DNA of 11,679 bases from Bergeyella zoohelcum (lineage in GTDB: Bacteria > Bacteroidota > Bacteroidia > Flavobacteriales > Weeksellaceae), in assembly GCA_030523905.1 (NCBI GenBank), contig JAUNHO010000019.1, positions 1 to 11,679 of the forward strand, written 5' to 3'. Shown here piece after piece: positions 1 to 5,979 of this stretch. The notes below the pieces were generated by a model, which saw only the letters and a program-made list of their open reading frames with translations, was not told the DNA's origin and ran no database searches. The stretch's first letter is position 1; every line of letters begins with the position of its first letter. The position numbers and the translations under genes are program-made.

Positions 1-438
1 CGTTAAAACTTTATTTTCACTCAAATCTAAACTAGTCAATTGATTATTAGAACAATACACTCTAGATAAAACAAAATTTCCACCTAGGTTAAGACTTGTC
101 AATTGGTTATTAGAACACCATAAATCCACCAGCTCTATATTTTTGCTTAAATCTAAGCTTTTTAATTGATTGTTGTTGAGATTCAAACTCGTAATATTTA
201 TAAATGCCTCTATTCCCGTAATATCACTAATATTACTAAATGAAACATCTAATGCCTCCTTGTATTCCTTTGCTTCACCATAAGAAATTTCTGCATCTCC
301 ATTGGTGTTGATAACTGTATTTTCTACTAATTTTTTCTTGAAATTTGTATCTGGAATATTTACATTATCTGTATCCGCTTGTCCAAATACTCTGATAGAT
401 AAGGTTACAATACCTAAAATTGTAAAAAGTTTTTTCAT
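1..438 (-). CDS. Secreted leucine-rich-repeat protein, N-terminal part (3' end outside window)
   Basis: An open frame of 146 codons starts at ATG 438-436 and runs off the left edge without a stop, so only the N-terminus is visible. Residues 1-21 look like a Sec signal peptide (MKKLF, hydrophobic core, then FGQA), with a probable cleavage near residue 19-21; an Arg at position 16 in the core is slightly unusual. From about residue 80 there are leucine-rich repeats of 21 residues: LNLNNNQLKSLDLSKN, then a CSNNQLTSLNLGGN copy and a CSNNQLTSLDLSEN copy. The repeats are also visible in the DNA with a 63-nt period. Proteins of this design in Bacteroidota are exported and often carry a C-terminal type IX secretion signal, which would lie outside this window. 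A role in surface binding or adhesion is inference. The gene has its own promoter, is divergent from pth, and has a leader of about 100 nt. Confidence 0.85.
   Translation of the reverse strand, partial: MKKLFTILGIVTLSIRVFGQADTDNVNIPDTNFKKKLVENTVINTNGDAEISYGEAKEYKEALDVSFSNISDITGIEAFINITSLNLNNNQLKSLDLSKNIELVDLWCSNNQLTSLNLGGNFVLSRVYCSNNQLTSLDLSENKVLT
37..180 (-). repeat. 63-nt tandem repeats encoding LRR units
   Basis: Near-identical blocks begin at 37, 100 and 163, exactly 63 nt apart. The first two share the core CAATTG(A/G)TTATTAGAACA on the plus strand, and the third is more diverged (TAATTGATTGTTG). Each unit encodes one 21-residue leucine-rich repeat. The array probably continues to the left of the window. 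Confidence 0.8.
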
Positions 439-504
439 TGTTACTTAAATTTTCCCCTACTCTGTTTATTATTCGGCTTTTCGGGATTCGCCTTGAAAAC
501 CTAT

Positions 505-524
505 AAGTATCTTCGGACATACTT
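505..524. other. Small inverted repeat in the LRR gene leader
   Basis: Arms AAGTAT (505-510) and ATACTT (519-524) can pair over 6 bp around an 8-nt loop containing CTTCGG. It lies inside the predicted 5' untranslated region of the LRR gene. The stem is weak and AT-rich, so a regulatory role is only a possibility. Confidence 0.3.
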
Positions 525-545
525 TCGGTCTATTGCTAATTCGCC

Positions 546-576
546 CAAATATATAAATATTTTTTCAAAGTGGCAA
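546..576 (-). promoter_or_regulatory. Bacteroidota-type promoter for the LRR gene
   Basis: Read on the minus strand there is TTG (576-574), a 20-nt spacer, then TATATTTG (553-546), matching the Bacteroidota housekeeping consensus TTG-N19/20-TAnnTTTG. The predicted start of transcription near 540 gives a leader of about 100 nt before the ATG at 438. Confidence 0.65.
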
Positions 577-581
577 CATCG

Positions 582-610
582 TTAATATGAATTCAAAATC
601 TCTATCTTTG
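582..610 (+). promoter_or_regulatory. Probable promoter for pth
   Basis: TATCTTTG at 603-610 is a full match to the Bacteroidota -7 element TAnnTTTG, 20 nt before the pth ATG. The upstream element is weak: only TTA at 582-584, 18 nt away. It lies back to back with the minus-strand LRR promoter. Confidence 0.5.
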
Positions 611-630
611 CACTCTCAAACCTTAAAAAT

Positions 631-1194
631 ATGAAATACCTCATCGTAGGACTTGGTAATAAAGGCGATGAATACACGGAAACTCGCCACAACATAGGTT
701 TCAAAGTAGCAGATAAAATTGCTGAAAAAATAGAAACTTCTTTCAAAACGGCAAATTTTGGTTGGCTCGCCGAGGGTAAATACAAGGGCAGAAAAATCCT
801 TGTCTTGAAACCCGATACTTATATGAATCTTTCTGGCAAGGCGGTGAAATTTTGGCTACAAAAAGAGAATATTCCAGTGGAAAATCTGATGATTATCACC
901 GATGATTTGGCTCTACCTTTTGGCACTTTACGAATGAAAAGCAAAGGCTCGGATGCTGGGCATAATGGACTGAAAAACATTCAGCAAGAGCTTCAAACTC
1001 AGAGTTATCCTAGGTTGAGATTTGGGATTTCCGCCGAGTTTTCCAAAGGTCAGCAAATTGATTATGTTCTAGGAGAATGGACGGAAGAAGAGCGAGAAAA
1101 ACTCTCGGAACGGATAGAAAAATTCGCCGATGCGTGTCTGTCCTTTACCTTTGCTGGGATTACCAACACGATGAATAGTTTCAACGGAAAATAA
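631..1194 (+). CDS. pth: Peptidyl-tRNA hydrolase
   Basis: This cytosolic enzyme cleaves the ester bond of peptidyl-tRNAs released from stalled ribosomes, recycling tRNA. The 187 residues match the usual bacterial Pth length. The N-terminal signature GLGNKGDEY...TRHN holds Asn10 and the catalytic His20. KPDTYMNLSG contains Asn66, TDD contains Asp92 which should orient the histidine, and GHNGLKNI contains Asn112; these correspond to the known E. coli residues N10, H20, N68, D93 and N114. The Pro usually found in GNPG is Lys here, a position that varies in the family. The start is at the first in-frame ATG after the TATCTTTG promoter element, and MKYLIVGLGN is the expected N-terminus. A separate promoter follows before the next gene. 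Confidence 0.97.
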   Translation: MKYLIVGLGNKGDEYTETRHNIGFKVADKIAEKIETSFKTANFGWLAEGKYKGRKILVLKPDTYMNLSGKAVKFWLQKENIPVENLMIITDDLALPFGTLRMKSKGSDAGHNGLKNIQQELQTQSYPRLRFGISAEFSKGQQIDYVLGEWTEEEREKLSERIEKFADACLSFTFAGITNTMNSFNGK

Positions 1195-1201
1195 AAAACT
1201 T

Positions 1202-1232
1202 TTGCAAATAATAAAAGAATAAACTAAATTTG
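1202..1232 (+). promoter_or_regulatory. Bacteroidota-type promoter for the TPR-ribH gene group
   Basis: TTG at 1202-1204 (within TTTTGC), a 20-nt spacer and TAAATTTG at 1225-1232 match the Bacteroidota consensus closely. It lies in the 63-nt gap after pth and 25 nt before the TPR gene ATG, so the TPR gene, ribH and downstream genes can be transcribed apart from pth. Confidence 0.65.
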
Positions 1233-1257
1233 CGAATTAAAATTTATACAGAATATT

Positions 1258-1956
1258 ATGGCTAATAAACATAACAAAGAGGTAGAAGGCAAGGAAACGG
1301 TAGAGTTTTTTCAAGAATTGGATAGAGAAGCCCTGAAAACAGAGCATTTTCTAGAAAAAAACGCTAAGATTTTATCAGGTATTTTCATAGCATTGGTGGT
1401 GGGTGTTTTGGGGTATTTTGGGTATCAGCAGTTTGTAGTTGCTCCCAAAAATGAAGAGGCTACAAAAACTTATCTTGCAGCGATTGCCAATCTACAAAAC
1501 GGAAAAGATGCCGAAGCATTGGGCGGAAAATCTGCTGCTAACCCTGGTTTTCTAGGCACTGCAAAAGATTTCGCAGGTACCGATGCAGGGAAACTTTCTG
1601 CCTATAATGCTGGTTTGTTGAAATTCAAAGAGGGGAAATACCAAGAGGCTTATCAACTTTTAGATGAGTTTTCATCAGATAATAAGACGCTTATGGCTCT
1701 GAAATATGGTGCAATGGCAGACGCACAAGCCAACTTGAACAAAGCAGATGATGCTCTTTCACTTTTAGATAAAGCGGCTTCCGCATCAGATGACCCATAT
1801 ACCAATTATTATTTCACAAGAAAAGCAGGGATTTTAGCTCTATCTTTGAAGAAAAATGCAGAAGCAAAAAAATATTTCTCTACAATAGATGAAAAATATA
1901 AGGAATATGATAATGGAATATCTGATTCTTATATAGAAATGGTAAAATATTTTTAA
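1258..1956 (+). CDS. Membrane-anchored tetratricopeptide-repeat protein (YfgM-like)
   Basis: The 232-residue protein has a charged cytoplasmic-type N-terminus (residues 1-37), one membrane segment at about 38-60 (ILSGIFIALVVGVLGYFGY), and a helical periplasmic part. TPR-like helices can be seen at about 114-137 (AYNAGLLKFKEGKYQEAYQL), 148-176 and 185-212. The topology and size resemble the YfgM/TPR_21 family, whose E. coli member associates with the SecYEG translocon and periplasmic chaperones. That role here is inference from architecture. The gene follows its own promoter and is 17 nt ahead of ribH, so the two are probably cotranscribed. A general TPR adaptor is the main alternative. Confidence 0.85.
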   Translation: MANKHNKEVEGKETVEFFQELDREALKTEHFLEKNAKILSGIFIALVVGVLGYFGYQQFVVAPKNEEATKTYLAAIANLQNGKDAEALGGKSAANPGFLGTAKDFAGTDAGKLSAYNAGLLKFKEGKYQEAYQLLDEFSSDNKTLMALKYGAMADAQANLNKADDALSLLDKAASASDDPYTNYYFTRKAGILALSLKKNAEAKKYFSTIDEKYKEYDNGISDSYIEMVKYF

Positions 1957-1973
1957 TAATAAAAAATGAATTT

Positions 1974-2462
1974 ATGGCAACTATTAATCTCTCTGATTAT
2001 AAGCCACTTAATATAACTAATGCCGATGAATTCCACATCGGCATTGTAGTTTCTGAGTGGAATGATTTCGTTACGCATAACCTCCGCGATGGAGCATTAC
2101 AAATACTAGAAAAAGAAGGCGTAAAGCCTGAAAATATTAGCGTTTTTTCCGTTCCTGGTGCGTTTGAATTAAGCTACGCCTCTATGCAACTTTGTAAAAC
2201 CAAAACAGTTGATGCGGTGATTGCGATTGGTTGCGTTATCCGTGGGGAAACCTCTCATTTTGATTATGTTTGCTCGGCGGTGGCACAAGGCATCAAAGAT
2301 TGTAATATCCTTACCGATGTCCCTACGATTTTCTGTGTTCTGACTGATGATACCAAGGAGCAATCGGTAGCGAGAAGTGGCGGAAACCTAGGAAATAAAG
2401 GAGTGGAAGCGGCTGTAACGGCACTCAATATGATTAACTTCAAGAAAAAACTTAGCCTATGA
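1974..2462 (+). CDS. ribH: 6,7-dimethyl-8-ribityllumazine synthase
   Basis: This enzyme condenses 5-amino-6-ribitylamino-uracil with 3,4-dihydroxybutanone 4-phosphate to give the direct precursor of riboflavin. Its 162 residues fit the family. Visible motifs in order are VSEWND (about 26-31, substrate aromatic Trp29), VPGAFEL (60-66), the phosphate-binding and catalytic loop GCVIRGETSHFDYV with His95 (equivalent to B. subtilis His88), and VLTDDTKEQSVARSGG followed by NKGVEAA, which includes Arg134. Members usually assemble into pentamers or 60-mer shells. The stop overlaps the next gene's start by 4 nt (ATGA at 2459-2462). The ATG at 1974 gives the usual N-terminal length; another ATG 8 nt upstream is out of frame. 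Confidence 0.97.
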   Translation: MATINLSDYKPLNITNADEFHIGIVVSEWNDFVTHNLRDGALQILEKEGVKPENISVFSVPGAFELSYASMQLCKTKTVDAVIAIGCVIRGETSHFDYVCSAVAQGIKDCNILTDVPTIFCVLTDDTKEQSVARSGGNLGNKGVEAAVTALNMINFKKKLSL

Positions 2463-4546
2463 AAACCTATTTTGGGAAAATAAAACCTTTCATTTATTTG
2501 GGAGGCTTTTATGTTTTATTATCTATTATTCTTCGTGGGATTTTTATTTTCCACCCTATTACCACTGCGGAATTTAGTTTTGTGGAAATCGTAAAAATTT
2601 TCGGTATTGGCTTCATAAATGATATTTTTGTTTTTACATTAGCGAGTGCCTTTTTAGCCGTATATTTCTTATTTCTTTCTAATGGGAAATACCAGAAACC
2701 TTATGGGCAGATTATTTTATTCGGTTTGGTGGCGTTTTTTATCTATACTGCATTCATTCCCAATAATATATTTAGGCAATATGGTGGCTCGGTATGGGAA
2801 ATCGCAACGGCTTTTGTGGGGATAAAAACGCTCTGTTTTGCATTGATGTTTTTCCTTTCAAAATATAGAAAAAACATTAGACTAGTGTTTTACGGATTTA
2901 CTATTTTTCTTTACACTTTATTGATTATTTTTAATTCCGTAAGTGAATATTTCTTTTATAATGAATTTGGAGTAAGATACAATTTTATCGCCGTAGATTA
3001 TCTCATATATACCAACGAGGTCATTGGCAATATTATAGAAAGTTATCCTGTAATCCCTTTGTTTTCAGCGATTTTGCTACTCACTGGTCTTGTTTCGTTT
3101 TTCATTATTAGATATACAAAAAATGAACTTAATGAACTCCCGAATTTCAAACAAAAACTTGTGCTTTTAGGTTCGTTTATCGTTCTTTGTGGGCTGAGTA
3201 TTTTCGCTCTTTCAGGCTTGGATAAAATAAAAAGTCAAAATGTCTTTACCGATGAAATCCAGGCAAATGGGCTACCAAAATTCTACTGGGCATTCACGCA
3301 TAGCGAGTTGGATTACTTCCAGTTTTACAGCACTTTACCAGAAAAAGAAGCCGAAAAAATCTTTTTCTCCAATGCCTCTTTTGATAGTTTGGAAAGGCAA
3401 ATTGTTTCAGACCAAGCAGAGATTCATAAAAATGTGGTGCTGATTTCGGTGGAAAGTCTCTCGGCAGAATTTATGAAGCAATTCGGAAATACGCAATCGG
3501 TTACGCCATTTTTAGATGATTTGGCGGAAAAATCTTTATCATTCAATAATCTTTACGCCACAGGAAATCGCACGGTGCGTGGCTTGGAGGCTCTTACGCT
3601 TTGTATCCCACCTACGGCAGGGGAAAGCATCGTGAAGAGAGAGGATAATAAAAACAAATTCACTACTGGAAGTGTCTTCAAATCAAAGGGTTATAGCGTG
3701 AAATACCTCTACGGAGGATATAGCTATTTTGATAATATGAAGGATTTTTTTGGTGGCAATGGCTATGATATAGTGGATAGAGATGCCTTTACGCCAGAGG
3801 AAATTACCTTCGCTAATGTTTGGGGAGTTTGTGATGAAGATATGGCGACAAAAGCCGTACAGGTAATGAACGAACAGGCCAAAAGTGGAAAACCATTTTT
3901 CAACCATTGGATGACTGTTTCTAACCACCGACCATTCACCTATCCGAACGGAAAAATAGATATTCCTGGTGATGCAAAATCCCGTGAAGGTGGCGTGAAA
4001 TATACCGATTATTCCATAAAAAGATTTTTTGAAATGGCTAAAAAACAAGCGTGGTACAAGAATACTATTTTCGTCATCGTGGCAGACCATTGTGCGTCTA
4101 GTGCTGGGAAAACCGAACTTCCTTTGGACAAATACCATATTCCTGCCCTTATTTTTTCGGAAGGCTTCATTAAACCAGAGAAAAACGATGTGCTAATGTC
4201 TCAAGTAGACCTAATGCCTACGCTTTTGGGATTGCTTAATTTTAGTTATACCTCTAAATTTTTAGGTGAAGATGTATTGAAACCGACCTACAAACCGCGT
4301 GCGTATATCGCGACATATCAAGACCTTGGGCTGATAAAAGACAATCATCTCACCATTATTTCTCCTGTGAGAAAGACCAAACAATACGAACTAAAACCTG
4401 ATACTCAACGCCAAATAGAAGGGACTACCAATATTTTCTACACAGAAACGCCTGTGGAAAATATCAATCAGACGCTGGTGAAAGATTGTATTTCTACCTA
4501 TCAGACCACTTCTTTTTGGGTGAAAAATAAAATGATTAACAAATAA
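2459..4546 (+). CDS. LtaS-like membrane sulfatase-family protein (alkaline-phosphatase fold phosphotransferase)
   Basis: This 695-residue protein has about six or seven hydrophobic segments in residues 11-253 (for example 11-32, 48-72, 84-101, 142-163, 198-218 and 235-253), then a soluble sulfatase-type domain at about 324-600 expected outside the cytoplasmic membrane. Likely metal and catalytic residues are Glu332 (VESLS), nucleophile Thr372 (GNRTVRG), His490 (VSNHRPF) and Asp543-His544 (VADH), the same set as in LtaS and phosphoethanolamine transferases. Such enzymes move a phospholipid headgroup such as glycerol phosphate or phosphoethanolamine onto an acceptor. Gram-negative bacteria lack classical lipoteichoic acid, so the acceptor is unknown. 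The start overlaps the ribH stop in ATGA, which suggests translational coupling. The zinc peptidase gene follows after 15 nt. Confidence 0.88.
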   Translation: MKTYFGKIKPFIYLGGFYVLLSIILRGIFIFHPITTAEFSFVEIVKIFGIGFINDIFVFTLASAFLAVYFLFLSNGKYQKPYGQIILFGLVAFFIYTAFIPNNIFRQYGGSVWEIATAFVGIKTLCFALMFFLSKYRKNIRLVFYGFTIFLYTLLIIFNSVSEYFFYNEFGVRYNFIAVDYLIYTNEVIGNIIESYPVIPLFSAILLLTGLVSFFIIRYTKNELNELPNFKQKLVLLGSFIVLCGLSIFALSGLDKIKSQNVFTDEIQANGLPKFYWAFTHSELDYFQFYSTLPEKEAEKIFFSNASFDSLERQIVSDQAEIHKNVVLISVESLSAEFMKQFGNTQSVTPFLDDLAEKSLSFNNLYATGNRTVRGLEALTLCIPPTAGESIVKREDNKNKFTTGSVFKSKGYSVKYLYGGYSYFDNMKDFFGGNGYDIVDRDAFTPEEITFANVWGVCDEDMATKAVQVMNEQAKSGKPFFNHWMTVSNHRPFTYPNGKIDIPGDAKSREGGVKYTDYSIKRFFEMAKKQAWYKNTIFVIVADHCASSAGKTELPLDKYHIPALIFSEGFIKPEKNDVLMSQVDLMPTLLGLLNFSYTSKFLGEDVLKPTYKPRAYIATYQDLGLIKDNHLTIISPVRKTKQYELKPDTQRQIEGTTNIFYTETPVENINQTLVKDCISTYQTTSFWVKNKMINK

Positions 4547-4561
4547 AAAACATAAAAAAAT

Positions 4562-5425
4562 ATGAAATGGACAGAAGACCGCAGTAATAATGTGGAAGAC
4601 CGTAGAGGTCAATCAGGTAAAGGTGCTGGTATTTTCGGTGGTGGTTTAGCTACTATTATCATTGCAGCAGTGGTATTTTTTCTTGGGGGAAATCCTTCTG
4701 AAATTTTAAGCTCGGGTATTTCTACCAATATCCCTCAAACAACCGAGAGACAAACAGCAAGTAGCGAAGAAGATGAGAAAATATATCAGTTCGTAAGTAT
4801 GCTAACGGCTGAAAACGAACAAACTTGGGAGCAGATTTTCCGTGAAAATGGAAGAACTTATCGTCCTGCCAAAGTGGTTCTATTTACTCAGACTACTCAG
4901 TCTGGTTGCGGTACTGCACAATCGGCTATGGGGCCATTCTATTGCCCTGCTGATGAAACCATCTATATGGATATGAGTTTTTTCCAAGAATTGCAAACGA
5001 GGTACGGAGCAAAAACTTCCGAATTTACCATAGCCTATGTTTTAGCTCACGAAGTGGGGCATCATATCCAAAATCTTTTGGGAACTTTATCTGAAACTGA
5101 AAAAATGAGACGAAGCGGAAGATATACCGAGGCACAAATGAATCGTGTTTCTGTGGCTACGGAACTACAAGCAGATTTCTATGCTGGGCTGTGGGCAAGG
5201 CATTCTAATGAACGCGAAAACTATCTAACGCCACAAGATATAGAAGCCGCAATAAGTGCCGCAGAAGCAGTAGGTGATGATAATATCCAAAAACGGGCTC
5301 AAGGCTATGTGGTGCAAGAGGCTTTCACGCACGGAAGCTCTGCCCAAAGGAAAGAATGGTTTCTACGAGGTTATGAGTCTAATGACATTAATAAAGGAAA
5401 TACATTTGAAATCCTTTTGAAATAA
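4562..5425 (+). CDS. Membrane-anchored neutral zinc metallopeptidase (YpfJ/PF04228 type)
   Basis: The 287-residue protein begins MKWTEDRSNNVEDRRG, the typical charged N-terminus of this family, followed by a Gly-rich stretch and one membrane segment at about 29-42. A Ser/Thr/Gln-rich linker leads to the catalytic domain. The zinc motif HEVGH is at 163-167 (within YVLAHEVGHHIQ), and the conserved ELQADFYAG at 201-209 probably gives the third ligand. GCG and FYCPAD (Cys116, Cys128) could form a disulphide in the envelope. Physiological substrates of this family are poorly known. It is the last gene of the rightward group, follows the LtaS-like gene by 15 nt, and ends about 70 nt before a strong hairpin. 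Confidence 0.93.
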   Translation: MKWTEDRSNNVEDRRGQSGKGAGIFGGGLATIIIAAVVFFLGGNPSEILSSGISTNIPQTTERQTASSEEDEKIYQFVSMLTAENEQTWEQIFRENGRTYRPAKVVLFTQTTQSGCGTAQSAMGPFYCPADETIYMDMSFFQELQTRYGAKTSEFTIAYVLAHEVGHHIQNLLGTLSETEKMRRSGRYTEAQMNRVSVATELQADFYAGLWARHSNERENYLTPQDIEAAISAAEAVGDDNIQKRAQGYVVQEAFTHGSSAQRKEWFLRGYESNDINKGNTFEILLK

Positions 5426-5496
5426 TGATGAATAAATAATTTTTCAGCACTTATTTAACCATCTTTATTTATTTTTAAATACCCTGATTAAACTAA

Positions 5497-5526
5497 AAAT
5501 CCATATAGTTTATTCTATATGGATTT
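5497..5526. terminator. Bidirectional terminator hairpin
   Basis: Perfect 12-nt arms AAATCCATATAG (5497-5508) and CTATATGGATTT (5515-5526) surround a 6-nt loop. On the minus strand the stem is followed by TTTTAG, and on the plus strand by CTTTTAT. It lies between the convergent zinc peptidase and rpsJ genes, so it probably stops transcription from both. The stem is AT-rich but long. Confidence 0.75.
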
Positions 5527-5562
5527 CTTTTATCTCTACTACCTTTTCAAAAGGTAATGTTA

Positions 5563-5868
5563 TCATACTTTGATTTCTACATCTACTCCACTTGGCAATT
5601 CAAGTTTCATAAGAGCATCTACCGTTTTAGAAGAAGAAGAATAGATGTCCATCAATCTCTTGTGTGCAGATAGTTGGAACTGCTCTCTTGCTTTCTTATT
5701 AACATGTGGAGATCTCAACACAGTGAAGATTCTCTTGTGTGTAGGCAATGGAATTGGACCATTCACTACCGCTCCTGTAGATTTTACTGTTTTTACGATT
5801 TTCTCAGCAGATTTATCTACCAAATTGTAATCGTAAGACTTAAGTTTTATTCTGATTCGTTGTGACAT
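5563..5868 (-). CDS. rpsJ: 30S ribosomal protein S10
   Basis: S10 sits in the head of the small subunit and, as NusE, also takes part in antitermination with NusB. The protein from ATG 5868 has 101 residues and starts MSQRIRIKLKSYD, as in the family. Conserved segments GPIPLPTHKRIFTVLRSPHV and HKRLMDIY are present. An in-frame ATG 21 nt upstream (5889) would add MLKANNK, but those residues lie in a degenerate repeat and match nothing in S10, so I reject that start. The gene is the last of the rpsL operon, 111 nt after fusA, an unusually large gap here. It is followed by a hairpin rather than by rplC. Confidence 0.97.
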   Translation of the reverse strand: MSQRIRIKLKSYDYNLVDKSAEKIVKTVKSTGAVVNGPIPLPTHKRIFTVLRSPHVNKKAREQFQLSAHKRLMDIYSSSSKTVDALMKLELPSGVDVEIKV

Positions 5869-5878
5869 TTTATTATTT

Positions 5879-5976
5879 GCTTTAAGCAATAAGCACTAGG
5901 CAGGAAGCCCATACTTGTTGCGTTAATAAAAATTGAATTAGCATTTGCTTTCGGCATATAGCCTACGGCATTTTGC
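5879..5976. repeat. Degenerate heptad (GC-N5) repeat blocks between fusA and rpsJ
   Basis: On the plus strand GC dinucleotides occur at 5879, 5886, 5893, 5900 and 5907, and again at 5947, 5954, 5961, 5968 and 5975, each step exactly 7 nt. The five bases between are variable and mostly A/T. The blocks are separated by about 38 nt that contain further GC at 5920 and 5941, 21 nt apart. One block begins right after the fusA stop and the other reaches to 10 nt before the rpsJ start. The layout suggests a decayed or length-variable heptanucleotide repeat that is transcribed within the operon. Its function is unknown. Confidence 0.6.
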
Positions 5977-5979
5977 ATT

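Noticed and set aside
1966..1973. ATG just ahead of ribH at 1966
   Set aside because: It is out of frame with ribH and meets no conserved sequence; the ATG at 1974 gives the normal N-terminus.
3683..4138. 151-codon minus-strand frame inside the LtaS-like gene
   Set aside because: Antisense to a gene with clear catalytic motifs; the translation shows no family pattern.
5869..5889. Upstream in-frame ATG that would add seven residues to S10
   Set aside because: The added residues do not fit S10 proteins and come from the heptad-repeat spacer; MSQRIRIKL is the expected start.
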